Under the pieces are notes generated by a model. The model made no database searches, had not been told where the DNA came from, and worked only from the letters and a program-made list of their open reading frames with translations. The translations under genes and the position numbers were made by a program. Source: Lentisphaerae bacterium GWF2_38_69 (GTDB lineage Bacteria; Verrucomicrobiota; Lentisphaeria; Victivallales; GWF2-38-69). Taken from it: a stretch of DNA of 64,000 bases. The stretch is from positions 1 through 64,000 of the forward strand of contig MHBE01000005.1 of the NCBI GenBank assembly GCA_001803205.1, written 5' to 3'. Position 1 is the first letter of the stretch. Every line of letters starts with the position of its first letter. Below are positions 19,449-29,061 of this stretch, in pieces.

Positions 19449-19823
19449 ATGCACTATTATTTGCTGGTTTTTAAGAAATATGCTGAATTCAGCGGCAGAG
19501 CTACAAGGAAAGAGTACTGGTACTTTGTGCTTTTCAATTTTATCATATCTCTGATTTTTAACATGCTGATATTCAGATCTGAATCAGCGCCTGATTTGAA
19601 TATGATTGTGAGTATTATCAGCATGATTTATTCTCTGGCTGTTATAATTCCCAGTCTGGCTGTCTTTGTACGGCGAATGCATGATACAGGAAGAAGAGGT
19701 TGGTGGTTTTTCCTGATTTTTATACCGATAATAGGAGCAATATGGCTCTTGACATTGACTATCTTTGACAGCCAACCAGGTGAAAATAAATATGGACCAA
19801 ACCATAAAAGCGAAGAAGTATAA
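19449..19823 (+). CDS. DUF805 family membrane protein
   Basis: Small inner-membrane protein of 124 residues with three to four hydrophobic segments. It carries the DUF805 hallmarks [17 protein letters not shown] near the N-terminus, [12 protein letters not shown] in the loop, and GENKYGPN at the C-terminus. Function unknown in all members. It begins 14 bases after coaX and overlaps the next gene by 32 bases. Confidence 0.9.
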   Translation: MHYYLLVFKKYAEFSGRATRKEYWYFVLFNFIISLIFNMLIFRSESAPDLNMIVSIISMIYSLAVIIPSLAVFVRRMHDTGRRGWWFFLIFIPIIGAIWLLTLTIFDSQPGENKYGPNHKSEEV

Positions 19824-20931
19824 CACATATTTCGATAATGCAGCTACCTCTTTTCCTAAGCCGGCTCAGGTTGCTTTAGAAATCACAAGATATTTAGATG
19901 AAATTGGCGGACCTTACGGAAGAAGTTTTTATGACCGCTCTCTAACTGTCTCGCGTGCAGTAGAAGAAACAAGAGACAAGTTGTCTGATATGCTTGGAAC
20001 TTCCAACTCTTCGGGTATTTCCTTTACATCGAATGCAACCTCAGCAATAAATCTGATACTCAATGGAATAGAACTTAAGGGAAAAGAAGTTTTAATCAGC
20101 CCTCTTGAGCATAACGCTGTTATGAGACCCTTGCGGTATCTGGCAAAGAAAAATATTTGTTCGTATCGGATTCTTCCTCATTTTGCTGACGGAGCTATTA
20201 ATCCGGAAGAAATTAAATCCTTATTGACTGAAAAAACAGCCTTGGTTATTCTCTGCCACGAAAGCAATGTAAACGGAGTTATTCAGCCTGCTTCGGAAAT
20301 AAAAAAAATTATTGGAGAAATTCCTCTCTTGCTCGATGCGGCTCAATCTGCCGGACATATTCCAATTGAAATAGATAAAAATGATTATGACTTTGTAGCA
20401 GTTACCGGGCATAAAGGACTGCTTGGTCCGACCGGTACTGGATGTTTGTATTCTAAAAACTCTGAATTTATAGCTCCTTTGATTTATGGAGGAACAGGAT
20501 CAAAATCCGAAAGTTTTGAAATGCCTGAATTTATGCCGGACAAATTTGAGGCAGGAACTCCTAATATAGTCGGGATCTTTGGACTAAAAGGTGCTTTGGA
20601 AAATACGCCGGTTCCAAATCATTCCCAAAATGAATTTTTAGAGTTTATAGAAGAGGTTAAATCTCTTAAGAAGTATAAAGTTTTTTGCTCAATGAATACG
20701 GAAAAACAAGGAAGTCTTTTTTCAATAATATCTAATTCGGTGAGCGTATCTGATTTGGGATTCAAACTTTTCAGAGAATATGGAATAGAAACCAGGGTTG
20801 GGTTACACTGCTCTCCTCTGGCGCATCAGAGTCTTGGGACATATCCAAATGGTACCCTAAGGATTTCTTCTTCTGTCTATCATACACAAGAGGATTATGA
20901 ATATCTCCTGAAAGCACTTTCTGGCTTATAA
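19792..20931 (+). CDS. Cysteine desulfurase-like aminotransferase class V (selenium-associated type)
   Basis: PLP enzyme of 379 residues from the ATG at 19792. It has [12 protein letters not shown] at the N-terminus and the PLP lysine in [14 protein letters not shown]. The catalytic Cys sits in [15 protein letters not shown], followed by [12 protein letters not shown]. This fits the EF2568-type cysteine desulfurase family (TIGR01977) better than IscS/NifS, because it lacks IscU-type neighbours and has the LHCxPLAH form. Members are often found with selenium-related DUF3343 proteins, and one is encoded at 24513. The start inside the DUF805 gene is favoured because the protein begins just before the conserved motif. 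Confidence 0.85.
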   Translation: MDQTIKAKKYNTYFDNAATSFPKPAQVALEITRYLDEIGGPYGRSFYDRSLTVSRAVEETRDKLSDMLGTSNSSGISFTSNATSAINLILNGIELKGKEVLISPLEHNAVMRPLRYLAKKNICSYRILPHFADGAINPEEIKSLLTEKTALVILCHESNVNGVIQPASEIKKIIGEIPLLLDAAQSAGHIPIEIDKNDYDFVAVTGHKGLLGPTGTGCLYSKNSEFIAPLIYGGTGSKSESFEMPEFMPDKFEAGTPNIVGIFGLKGALENTPVPNHSQNEFLEFIEEVKSLKKYKVFCSMNTEKQGSLFSIISNSVSVSDLGFKLFREYGIETRVGLHCSPLAHQSLGTYPNGTLRISSSVYHTQEDYEYLLKALSGL

Positions 20932-21043
20932 CTGTGAAAATAAATATGTTATGAAATGATGAAATATTTTTATTCTTTAATGAAAAATATTATATCAAGA
21001 TTATTATCATTTTAATGTTTATAAAAATACAACTAAGGTAAAT

Positions 21044-22258
21044 ATGAGTTCTGACTTTTTGGCCTCAAAAAAAATTGTGCTTGGCGTAACGGGAAGCATT
21101 GCCGCTTACAAGGCTGCTGAGCTTGTCAGACTACTTAAAAAATCAGATTGTGAGGTTCAGGTTGTACTAACGAAGTCGGCCAAAGAATTTATTCAACCTT
21201 TGACTTTTCAGTCGCTCTCAGGAAGAAGTGTTTATGATGAAATGTTTAACCAGAATCTAGAAATAGAAATCGGGCACATCTCAATTGCTCGTTGGGCTGA
21301 CCTTATTCTTATAGCTCCTGCCAGCGCAAATATTATCGCAAAAATTGCTCACGGCATTGCGGATGATCTTCTGAGCACTATTTGCCTCGCTTCAAAAATA
21401 CCAATTTTAATAGCTCCGGCAATGAATGAAGCTATGTGGAATAACAAAGCTACTCAGGAGAACATTGCCACTTTTATAAAAAGAGGAATAACCCTTGTCG
21501 GGCCTGATTCAGGATTTCAGGCTTGTGGAGAAAGCGGTCTTGGCAGAATGTCAGAGCCTTCTGAAATAGTAGATTCAATAGAACATTTTTTTATACCTCA
21601 GCTCCTTAAGGGGAAAAGAATTATGATTACTGCAGGACCTACTGTTGAGCAGATCGATCCTGTTAGATATATAAGCAACTTCAGCTCTGGAAAGATGGGT
21701 TATGCTATAGCGGATATCGCGCAGAAAATGGGTGCGGATGTAACGCTTGTTTCAGGGCCTGTGCATATCCCGGAAGTTAAATCTGCAAAAATCATTAAAA
21801 TAAAAACCGCTTTAGAAATGTACGAAGCAGTTATGAATAATATTGAAAAGATTGATGTATATATAAGCGCGGCAGCTGTTGCAGATTACAGGGTTGAGAA
21901 TCCCTACAAGAACAAAATAAAAAAACTCAACGAAAACATTACTCTTGATATGATAAAAAATCAGGACATTCTTAGCGCTGTTTCAAATATACATAAAGTT
22001 CCTCTAATAGTAGGTTTTTCTGCTGAAACCGAAAATCTTGAAAATAATGCAAGAGCAAAACTTTTAAGTAAGAAGATCGATATAATAGCCGCCAATCTTG
22101 TTGGAGAAAATATAGGTTTTAATTCTGAAAATAATGAACTCCTGCTTCTTGCAAAAAATGGCATTATGCAGAAGCTAAACTACAAGAGCAAAAAAAAGTT
22201 AGCTTATGAGCTTCTTTCCTTTGTCTTTTCTTATTATGATGGAGAACAATTGAAATGA
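21044..22258 (+). CDS. coaBC: Bifunctional phosphopantothenoylcysteine decarboxylase / phosphopantothenate-cysteine ligase
   Basis: Carries out two CoA synthesis steps: joining cysteine to 4'-phosphopantothenate and decarboxylating the product. 404 residues. The FMN-dependent CoaC half has TGSIAAYKAAELVRLL, APAMNEAMW and the substrate-clamp Cys in FQACGESGLGRM. The CoaB half starts near 190 with MITAGPTVEQIDPVRYISN, then FSSGKMGYAIAD and AAAVADYR. It overlaps panB by four bases (ATGA), so translation is probably coupled. Confidence 0.97.
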   Translation: MSSDFLASKKIVLGVTGSIAAYKAAELVRLLKKSDCEVQVVLTKSAKEFIQPLTFQSLSGRSVYDEMFNQNLEIEIGHISIARWADLILIAPASANIIAKIAHGIADDLLSTICLASKIPILIAPAMNEAMWNNKATQENIATFIKRGITLVGPDSGFQACGESGLGRMSEPSEIVDSIEHFFIPQLLKGKRIMITAGPTVEQIDPVRYISNFSSGKMGYAIADIAQKMGADVTLVSGPVHIPEVKSAKIIKIKTALEMYEAVMNNIEKIDVYISAAAVADYRVENPYKNKIKKLNENITLDMIKNQDILSAVSNIHKVPLIVGFSAETENLENNARAKLLSKKIDIIAANLVGENIGFNSENNELLLLAKNGIMQKLNYKSKKKLAYELLSFVFSYYDGEQLK

Positions 22259-23055
22259 TCAGCATACATGAATTTAAACAGAAAAAAGAACGGAAAGAGA
22301 AAATATCAATTGTTACATGTTACGATTACACTACAGCAAAGATAGTTGATAAATCTAGTGTAGACTGTGTCCTGGTAGGCGACAGCGGGACTATGACAAT
22401 GTATGGCTGTGAAAGTACTATTCAAGCTACTATGGAAATGATGGTGCTTCTGACTTCAGCTGTGGCTAAGGGAACAACGAAATTTATCATAGGAGATATG
22501 CCGTTTCTTTCATGCAGAAAAGGGCTTACCGAGACTATGAATAATGTCCATTCTATAATGAAGGCAGGAGCCAATGCTGTTAAACTTGAGGGGCTCAAAG
22601 GAAATGAAGAGATTATAAAATACATTACAGATTCAGGTATTCCTGTTATGGGACATATCGGTCTTACTCCACAGGCAATTAATATGATAGGCGGCTATAA
22701 AGTGCAAGGTAAGCTCCACTCTGAGGCTGAACGACTCAAGAATGAGGCAATAGAGCTTGAAAAGCTAGGCTGTTTCAGTATCGTGCTTGAGTGCATGCCT
22801 GTTGAGCTTGCAAGGGAGATTTCAAACTCACTGGCAATACCTGCAATAGGGATTGGAGCAGGACCTTTTACTGATGGTCAGGTAATAGTAATTCATGATA
22901 TGCTTGGGCTTGAACATGAAAAGAAGGCTAAGTTTGTCAGAAAGTACATGGATGGATATAATTCAATACTTGATAGCCTTAATCTCTATCATTCTGATGT
23001 AGTGTCTGATAAATATCCAGCGCAGGAAGAAAGTTATTTCTGGAGGAGCGAATGA
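22255..23055 (+). CDS. panB: 3-methyl-2-oxobutanoate hydroxymethyltransferase
   Basis: First step of pantothenate synthesis: transfers a hydroxymethyl group from methylene-tetrahydrofolate to 2-oxoisovalerate. 266 residues, normal length. It has SIVTCYDYTTAKIVD, VGDSGTMTMYG (metal ligand Asp), GDMPFLSC, AVKLEG, MGHIGLTPQ and IPAIGIGAG. It overlaps coaBC and panC by four bases on either side, a tight coaBC-panB-panC operon. Ketopantoate reductase and PanD are not in the window. Confidence 0.97.
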   Translation: MISIHEFKQKKERKEKISIVTCYDYTTAKIVDKSSVDCVLVGDSGTMTMYGCESTIQATMEMMVLLTSAVAKGTTKFIIGDMPFLSCRKGLTETMNNVHSIMKAGANAVKLEGLKGNEEIIKYITDSGIPVMGHIGLTPQAINMIGGYKVQGKLHSEAERLKNEAIELEKLGCFSIVLECMPVELAREISNSLAIPAIGIGAGPFTDGQVIVIHDMLGLEHEKKAKFVRKYMDGYNSILDSLNLYHSDVVSDKYPAQEESYFWRSE

Positions 23056-23816
23056 AGATTTTTAAAGACATTTATGAATGGAAGAAATTCCGAAATAGTC
23101 TTCCAGGAAGCCTCGGAGTAGTAATGACAATGGGAGCTCTCCATGATGGACATTACAGCCTGGTAAAAAGGAGCAAAGATGAAAATGATTATACACTTTG
23201 CACAATATTCGTTAATCCAACTCAATTCGATAGAAGAGATGACTTGGACAATTACCCTGTTACTTTAGATTCAGATATTGCCGGTCTTGAGAAGCTGGAG
23301 ACAGATTTTCTTCTTTTGCCTAACTTTAAACAGATATACCCTGATAACTACACATATAAAGTATGCGAAAGCGAATTTAGTAAAATCCTTTGCGGAGCAT
23401 CAAGAAAAGGGCACTTTGACGGTGTACTGACTGTAGTTATGAAACTCCTGAATATTGCTGGCGCAAGGAGGGCTTATTTTGGAGAAAAGGATTATCAGCA
23501 ATATCATCTTATCAGAAAAATGGCTGAGGCTTTGTTTATTGATACGGAGATTATTGGCTGCGATATTGTCAGGGAAAAGGATAATCTTGCAATGAGCTCC
23601 AGAAATATGAAACTTACAGAAAATGGAAGAAAACTTGCTTCTTTCTATGCCAATGCTATCCGATGCCAAAGCAAATCCCTTGATGAGATTAAGTCTGAAC
23701 TTGAGAATAACGCAATAAAAGTGGATTATCTGGAAGAGAGATTCGGCAGGCGTTTTGCGGCTGTTTTCATTAATGGCGTGAGACTTATCGATAATTTTCC
23801 TTTGAATAAAGATTAA
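23052..23816 (+). CDS. panC: Pantothenate synthetase
   Basis: Condenses pantoate and beta-alanine with ATP. 254 residues, about 25 shorter than most PanC at the C-terminus. It has MTMGALHDGHYSLVKRSK (ATP-binding HxGH region), FVNPTQFDRRDDLDNYP, GEKDYQQYHLIRKM and MSSRNMKL. All catalytic-domain motifs are present, so the short C-terminus probably trims the dimer or lid domain rather than activity. Confidence 0.95.
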   Translation: MKIFKDIYEWKKFRNSLPGSLGVVMTMGALHDGHYSLVKRSKDENDYTLCTIFVNPTQFDRRDDLDNYPVTLDSDIAGLEKLETDFLLLPNFKQIYPDNYTYKVCESEFSKILCGASRKGHFDGVLTVVMKLLNIAGARRAYFGEKDYQQYHLIRKMAEALFIDTEIIGCDIVREKDNLAMSSRNMKLTENGRKLASFYANAIRCQSKSLDEIKSELENNAIKVDYLEERFGRRFAAVFINGVRLIDNFPLNKD

Positions 23817-23839
23817 GAGCAAATAAAAAAGACTTTTAT

Positions 23840-24508
23840 ATGTTAGTTAACAAGAAATATACTGGAGTAGTTTTTGATTTTAACGGAACTCTCTTTTGGG
23901 ATACTAAACTTCACAATAAATCCTGGGATATTTTTCTGTCCAAGAGGAATATGATTCCTCTTTCGGATGAAGAGAAAATGAGAAAAATACACGGCAAAAA
24001 CAGCGAAGCGATATTCAATATGCTTTTTAATAAAGTCCAGACCAAAGAACAAATCAGAGAGCTTGTTTTAGAGAAAGAATCAATCTATCAGGGATTATGT
24101 CTGGAATCAAAACTTACCCTGGCCTCAGGAGCAATAGAATTCTTTGAATTTCTCAAAACTGCGAAAGTTAGCTATACGATAGCTACTGCTTCAGAACAAT
24201 ATAATGTTAAATTTTTTATAAAACTTCTCAATCTTGAGAAATGGTTTGATCTGGACAAAGTTGTTTATGATGACGGCATGCTCAAGGGAAAACCGGATCC
24301 GCAGGTGTTCCTGAAAGCCATGCATGAAATTGGCAAATCGCCTGACGAGGTTATCATTTTCGAAGATTCCATTGCCGGTATTACTGCTGCAGAAAGAGCA
24401 AAAGCTGGCAAGATTATCATTGTTAACTCAAACAACGATGATTACAGTTCCTACGAGCATGATATTATAACAAACTTCAATCAGGTAGGCTGCTCTTTGT
24501 TCCTATAA
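23840..24508 (+). CDS. HAD-superfamily hydrolase, beta-phosphoglucomutase-like
   Basis: 222-residue HAD protein with the alpha-helical C1 cap of the beta-phosphoglucomutase group. Motif I is FDFNGTLF: nucleophile Asp13, but the second catalytic Asp is Asn15. Motif II is TIATAS, motif III KGKPDP and motif IV FEDSIAGITAAERA. Asn in place of the general acid/base predicts a changed or weak phosphatase activity, although DxN variants do occur in the group. It lies 23 bases after panC and 4 bases before the DUF3343 gene. Substrate unknown. Confidence 0.85.
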   Translation: MLVNKKYTGVVFDFNGTLFWDTKLHNKSWDIFLSKRNMIPLSDEEKMRKIHGKNSEAIFNMLFNKVQTKEQIRELVLEKESIYQGLCLESKLTLASGAIEFFEFLKTAKVSYTIATASEQYNVKFFIKLLNLEKWFDLDKVVYDDGMLKGKPDPQVFLKAMHEIGKSPDEVIIFEDSIAGITAAERAKAGKIIIVNSNNDDYSSYEHDIITNFNQVGCSLFL

Positions 24509-24512
24509 GTTT

Positions 24513-24734
24513 ATGTCAAACAAAATACTCCTTACATTTAATTCTACACGGGATGTGATTCTGGCAGAAAAAGAATGCAAAAAAAATGGCTTTGAATGTA
24601 TTGCCGTACCAACTCCAAGAGAATATTCATCAAGATGCGGAATTGCTTTGGAAGTTCCTATAACTCTCAAGGAAGTCGTTATAGAACTTATGAAAAAAAC
24701 TAAGAGGCCTTTTAGTTATTATTTAAAAAACTAA
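24513..24734 (+). CDS. DUF3343 putative Se/S carrier-like protein
   Basis: 73-residue protein matching DUF3343: FNSTRDVILAEKECKKNGF at the N-terminus, then PTPREYSSRCGIALEVP with a single conserved Cys. Such proteins are often encoded near selenium-metabolism or cysteine desulfurase-like genes and have been proposed as sulfur or selenium carriers. Here it starts 4 bases after the HAD gene and about 3.6 kb from the desulfurase-like gene at 19792. Function remains inferred from family context. Confidence 0.8.
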   Translation: MSNKILLTFNSTRDVILAEKECKKNGFECIAVPTPREYSSRCGIALEVPITLKEVVIELMKKTKRPFSYYLKN

Positions 24735-24767
24735 AGACCTCAGAAAGATAAGATGTAAGAATAATCC

Positions 24768-27700
24768 TTACTTACCGCAACATTTTTTATATTTTTTACC
24801 GCTGCCGCAAGGGCAGTCATCATTTCTTCCGACTTTATCTGTCTCCCTCTTATAGCTTATACTTTTTTCTTCTGCCTGATTCTGCTGGGGTTGTTGATTA
24901 TGTTCGGCGAATAGGTCTGCTGGATTGGCAGGAGTAGGCGGCCTTCTTTGCATCATGGAAGCTGAAGATCTTGGCGCTGAACTGGCTGTATTTCCCTGCT
25001 GTACGGTCTTAGTAGTTGTTGTAGCGGTTCCTTCGAATTGTTCAATTTCTTTATGAATGAAGTTATGGGGAAGGCTAGCAAAGAGCTTTTCAAATGCCTG
25101 TATTGTTGTAGCTGAACGGAACATATTGGTAAGTATTTCCTGATTTAAGTCAGCCATCAGTAATGAAAAGAGGCTAAATGCCTCGTGTTTATATTCTACA
25201 AGAGGATCTTTCTGCGCATAAGCTCTCAGGGAGATTCCACTGCGCAATCCATCCATCGCATATAGATGCTCCTGCCATAATCTGTCGATGGCATCCAAAA
25301 TAATATGTCTTTCTAGTCTTCTTATAGCACTAGAATCTTCAGCTGATTCTTTTGCATTGTATGAAAGCTCAACTCTGTCAAAAAGTCTCTTGTACATTTC
25401 CTTAGGCTCTAAAAAAGCATCATTATCGTCAGTAATATCTTTTTTTGAGAAACCTAGAGGGAATGTGTTATTAAGCCATGATAATATCAATGCATCGTCA
25501 AATCCGCCGTCTTTAGCCGTTTTACCTGAAGCAGCCATATCAACATTCTTTTTGATTTCATCCTCTACAAGTTCAAATAAGATTTCTTTCGGGTTCTCAG
25601 AGAAAAGAACATCTTTTCTAAAACCATAGATAATCTCTCTTTGCCTATTCATTACATCGTCAAATTCCAAAGTTCTTTTACGGATGGAGAAATGCTGTTG
25701 TTCAATTCTTTTTTGGGCTGTTTCAATTGATCTGTTTAAAAGGGGATGTTGAAGTTCTTCTCCCTCGGCAAGACCAAGCTTACTCATTATTGAAGAGATT
25801 CTGTCTGAACCGAAAAGTCTCATAAGATCATCTTCAAGGGAGACATAGAATTTAGATTCACCAGGATCCCCTTGACGGGAGCAGCGTCCTCTTAACTGTC
25901 TATCAATTCGCCTTGAATCATGTCGTTCACTTGCTATTACATAAAGCCCGCCAAGTTCAGCTACTCCAGGGCCTAGCCTAATATCAGTCCCGCGTCCAGC
26001 CATATTAGTCGCTACAGTAACAGCCCCCATCTGGCCCGCTCTTGCTACTATATCTGCTTCATAGGCATGATTTTTGGCATTCAATACATTATGAGGAATG
26101 TTTTTCCTTTTTAACATACGGCTCAAGACTTCAGACACATCGACAGAAACTGTGCCGAGAAGGACAGGCTGCCCTTTTTTATGCCGAGTTTCAACTTCGT
26201 CTAAAATTGCGCTGTATTTCTCTCTTTTTGTTTTATAGATGCTGTCGTTATGATCTTTTCTTATGCAAGGTTTATTTGTAGGAACAATAATTACATCGGT
26301 TTTATATATTTGATGCAGTTCAGTTGCTTCGCTCTCTGCAGTACCAGTCATCCCTGCAAGTTTTTCATAAAGCCTGAAATAATTCTGGATAGTGATTGTA
26401 GCGAAAGTCTGGGTTTCTCTTTCAATAGTTACTCCTTCTTTGGCTTCAAGAGCCTGGTGCAGCCCTTCATTAAATCTCCTTCCAGGCATTAGTCGACCGG
26501 TGTGTTCATCAACAATAACAACTTTATTATCCTGAATAATATAATTAACATCACGATCAAAAAGACAGTAAGCTTTTATAAGCTGGGATAAATTATGTAT
26601 CCTTTCGCTGTCCAGTGAAAATTTTTCTTGAAAAGCTTTTTTGAGTTTAAATTTTTCAGCATTCTCCAGAGTCGGATCCTCGTCGATATTGTGCAGAGAT
26701 GTCAAAAGATCAGGAAGGATGAAAGCGTCAGGGTCGTTAGGGCTTATGGCGTTTCTGCCTTTATCAGTTAAGTCTGCTTCATGGCTTTTTTCGTCTATCG
26801 CGAAATAAAGTTCAGCTTGAACTTCCTGCAGCATGCCTCTATTTTGGTCGCTCTTGACATTCATCTCAATTTTTTCAAGACGCTTAAGGATTGCTCCATC
26901 CTGAAGCATATGCATCAGTTGGCGGTGTTTTGGCATTCCCAATTTCACTTGAAGTATTTTAATGAAGGCGCTCTCTATTTCTTCGGGAGTTGAGTCTGAC
27001 TTGGCTATTGTATCCCTGGCTTCGTTTATTAGTCTGGAACATAGAAGGCTCTGTTTTTTGAATAACTCTGCAACCATTGGCTTGTACTTGTCGTACTGAT
27101 GTGTTGAAACAGCAGCAGGGCCTGAAATTATAAGCGGAGTTCTTGCTTCGTCTATAAGAATGCTGTCAGCTTCGTCAACAATTACAAAAAAGTGATTTCG
27201 TTGAACAAGCTGCTCTTGGCTAGAAGACATTCCCATATCTCTGAGATAGTCGAACCCAAACTCACTATTAGTTCCGTAAGTAATATCTTTGTCATATTGT
27301 TCTCTTCTTTCTGAAGGTGACATATTGTTCTGAATGCATCCAACAGTCAAACCTAGAAATGTGTATATTGAGCCCATCCATTCAGAGTCGCGGTTTGCAT
27401 GGTAATCGCTGACTGTAACGAGCTGGCAGTTCTTTCCTGACAGAGCATTCAAATATAGCGGCATTGTAGCTACCAATGTTTTACCTTCTCCTGTCGCCAT
27501 TTCAGCTATATTGCCTCTATGCAAAACAATAGCGCCAAGTATTTGGACATCGAAAGGAATCATATCCCAGGTTAATTCATGCCTGCAAACATTGATTGTT
27601 TTGCCGCAAAGTCTCCTGCATGCGTTTTTAACAACTGCAAAAGCTTCTTTCATGATATCGTCAATCGTTTCACCAGCTTTAAGGCGCTCTTTAAATTCAG

Positions 27701-27842
27701 CCGTTTTTGCTATTAGTTGTTCGTCTGTAAGCTGCTTATATGCTTCTTCTATGGTATTTATTTCTTCAACTGTAGGAATGAGTTTTTTAATGTCACGATT
27801 GGATTTTGTTCCAAATATTCCGGTAAGGACTTTTAAAATCAT
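24768..27842 (-). CDS. secA: Preprotein translocase ATPase SecA, long form
   Basis: Motor of the Sec export pathway, 1024 residues from the ATG at 27842 (an ATG eight codons upstream is possible). It has the N-terminal NBD with MATGEGKTLVATMPLYLNAL, DEADSILIDEARTPLIISGP, the second NBD with GMTGTAESEATE, ATNMAGRGTDI and QLRGRCSRQGDPG. A linker rich in Gln and Thr leads to the C-terminal zinc motif CPCGSGKKYKKCCG. It is about 120 residues longer than E. coli SecA because of an insertion at roughly 240-375, after the GP of the DEAD region. The same arrangement is known in Bacteroidetes-type SecA. It is convergent with the DUF3343 gene. Confidence 0.97.
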   Translation of the reverse strand: MILKVLTGIFGTKSNRDIKKLIPTVEEINTIEEAYKQLTDEQLIAKTAEFKERLKAGETIDDIMKEAFAVVKNACRRLCGKTINVCRHELTWDMIPFDVQILGAIVLHRGNIAEMATGEGKTLVATMPLYLNALSGKNCQLVTVSDYHANRDSEWMGSIYTFLGLTVGCIQNNMSPSERREQYDKDITYGTNSEFGFDYLRDMGMSSSQEQLVQRNHFFVIVDEADSILIDEARTPLIISGPAAVSTHQYDKYKPMVAELFKKQSLLCSRLINEARDTIAKSDSTPEEIESAFIKILQVKLGMPKHRQLMHMLQDGAILKRLEKIEMNVKSDQNRGMLQEVQAELYFAIDEKSHEADLTDKGRNAISPNDPDAFILPDLLTSLHNIDEDPTLENAEKFKLKKAFQEKFSLDSERIHNLSQLIKAYCLFDRDVNYIIQDNKVVIVDEHTGRLMPGRRFNEGLHQALEAKEGVTIERETQTFATITIQNYFRLYEKLAGMTGTAESEATELHQIYKTDVIIVPTNKPCIRKDHNDSIYKTKREKYSAILDEVETRHKKGQPVLLGTVSVDVSEVLSRMLKRKNIPHNVLNAKNHAYEADIVARAGQMGAVTVATNMAGRGTDIRLGPGVAELGGLYVIASERHDSRRIDRQLRGRCSRQGDPGESKFYVSLEDDLMRLFGSDRISSIMSKLGLAEGEELQHPLLNRSIETAQKRIEQQHFSIRKRTLEFDDVMNRQREIIYGFRKDVLFSENPKEILFELVEDEIKKNVDMAASGKTAKDGGFDDALILSWLNNTFPLGFSKKDITDDNDAFLEPKEMYKRLFDRVELSYNAKESAEDSSAIRRLERHIILDAIDRLWQEHLYAMDGLRSGISLRAYAQKDPLVEYKHEAFSLFSLLMADLNQEILTNMFRSATTIQAFEKLFASLPHNFIHKEIEQFEGTATTTTKTVQQGNTASSAPRSSASMMQRRPPTPANPADLFAEHNQQPQQNQAEEKSISYKRETDKVGRNDDCPCGSGKKYKKCCGK

Positions 27843-28079
27843 ATCAAAAGGGCTCCAATAAATCATAAATTATATACTAAATTAGAACTAAAATAGCATA
27901 GTTTTTTTAAATGCATATTAAGTTCAGGAAAGCCTATAAAAAAAGATTAGCATTTCTTTATATTTTCTATTCGGTGGAAACTCTAAAAGAAATTTATAAT
28001 AGTTAACATGTGAGAAGGATTGAAGGGAGTAAAGCTAAAGTATGTGAAAATGAACTAATAGCAGAGGAAAATTTCCAGT

Positions 28080-29051
28080 TTATATCAACTTGTTTTGCAG
28101 CAGCCAGTCAGCTGTTTCTTTTACGGCTTGATCTAATGTATAAAGGGGTTTCCAGGCTAACTCTTTTTTAATTTTAGCGTTGCTGGCAAGCCAAGCTGTT
28201 TGTTTAAACTCCAGCATTTTTTGTGAGTTTAAAAGCATTGGTTTTTTATAGAAGATTTCAGTTATTTTGATCAAGAATGAAAGAAGCTTCAGAGGTATAA
28301 AGATTTTTAAAATGAATTTTATATTCAGAGCTTTTTTTATTTCTTCTCCAAATCTTTTTGAATCGTATAGTTCGTCATTTGCTACAAAATATATTTCCCC
28401 ATTTATTTTAGATTCGGCAGCTGCAAGAATAGCTCTAATTAAGTCTTTCACATAGATAAAAGAAAGCCTTTGAACTCCACCTGTAATAATAGGTTCAATT
28501 CTTCTGTTAACTGATTTGAAAAAAGGAAAAAATTCCTTATCTCCAGGGCCGAAAACAGAACATGGTCTTATAATTATGTAGTTATTATTATTTTTTGCTC
28601 CCCAATCGGCAACATATTTTTCTGCGAGTAGTTTGCTTTTTCCATAATAACTTACAGGTCTAGATATAGTGTCTTCCGGAATAGGAGTATCTATCGTTGA
28701 TGGACCGGCTGCTGCCTGTGAGCTGATAAGTATAAATTTCTGATGGCTAGTTAGAAGATCAAGAATATTCCTGGTGTATTGGGCATTAGTCTTGATGTAT
28801 TCCTGTTCAGAAATAGCCATTGTAGCGCCAGCGTTGTGGATAACAATATCTTTGTTCTCTACGGCCGCTTTTATTGTGTCAGTAAGTTCAAAATTACCAA
28901 TTATAATTTTGACGCCGCGCTTTTCTAAATCATCAATGAACTGATTTCTTTTCCTTATAAAAACAGTAACATCAAATTTGTTTTCCAGGAAAAGCTCGGT
29001 GAGATGTAAACCAATAAAACCTGTAGCACCGGTAATTAATACAGAGCTCAT
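28080..29051 (-). CDS. NAD(P)-dependent epimerase/dehydratase, possible ceramide-pathway reductase
   Basis: Extended short-chain dehydrogenase of 323 residues. It has the Rossmann motif ITGATGFIGLHLTELF, active-site YYGKSKLLAEKY (YxxxK) and RPCSVFGPGD. A hydrophobic stretch near 240-260 (IFIPLKLLSFLIKI) suggests membrane association. It starts 10 bases after the serine palmitoyltransferase-like gene and is clearly cotranscribed. In Caulobacter an epimerase/dehydratase-type reductase (CerR) works with serine palmitoyltransferase in sphingolipid synthesis; a similar role is inferred from neighbourhood. Alternatives are a 3-beta-hydroxysteroid-type or sugar-nucleotide enzyme. Confidence 0.7.
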   Translation of the reverse strand: MSSVLITGATGFIGLHLTELFLENKFDVTVFIRKRNQFIDDLEKRGVKIIIGNFELTDTIKAAVENKDIVIHNAGATMAISEQEYIKTNAQYTRNILDLLTSHQKFILISSQAAAGPSTIDTPIPEDTISRPVSYYGKSKLLAEKYVADWGAKNNNNYIIIRPCSVFGPGDKEFFPFFKSVNRRIEPIITGGVQRLSFIYVKDLIRAILAAAESKINGEIYFVANDELYDSKRFGEEIKKALNIKFILKIFIPLKLLSFLIKITEIFYKKPMLLNSQKMLEFKQTAWLASNAKIKKELAWKPLYTLDQAVKETADWLLQNKLI

Positions 29052-29061
29052 TCGGAATTTT

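Noticed and set aside
20963-20991. AT-only hairpin after the desulfurase gene as a terminator
   Set aside because: The stem is all A/T and no T run follows, so it is not distinguishable from background in an AT-rich gap.
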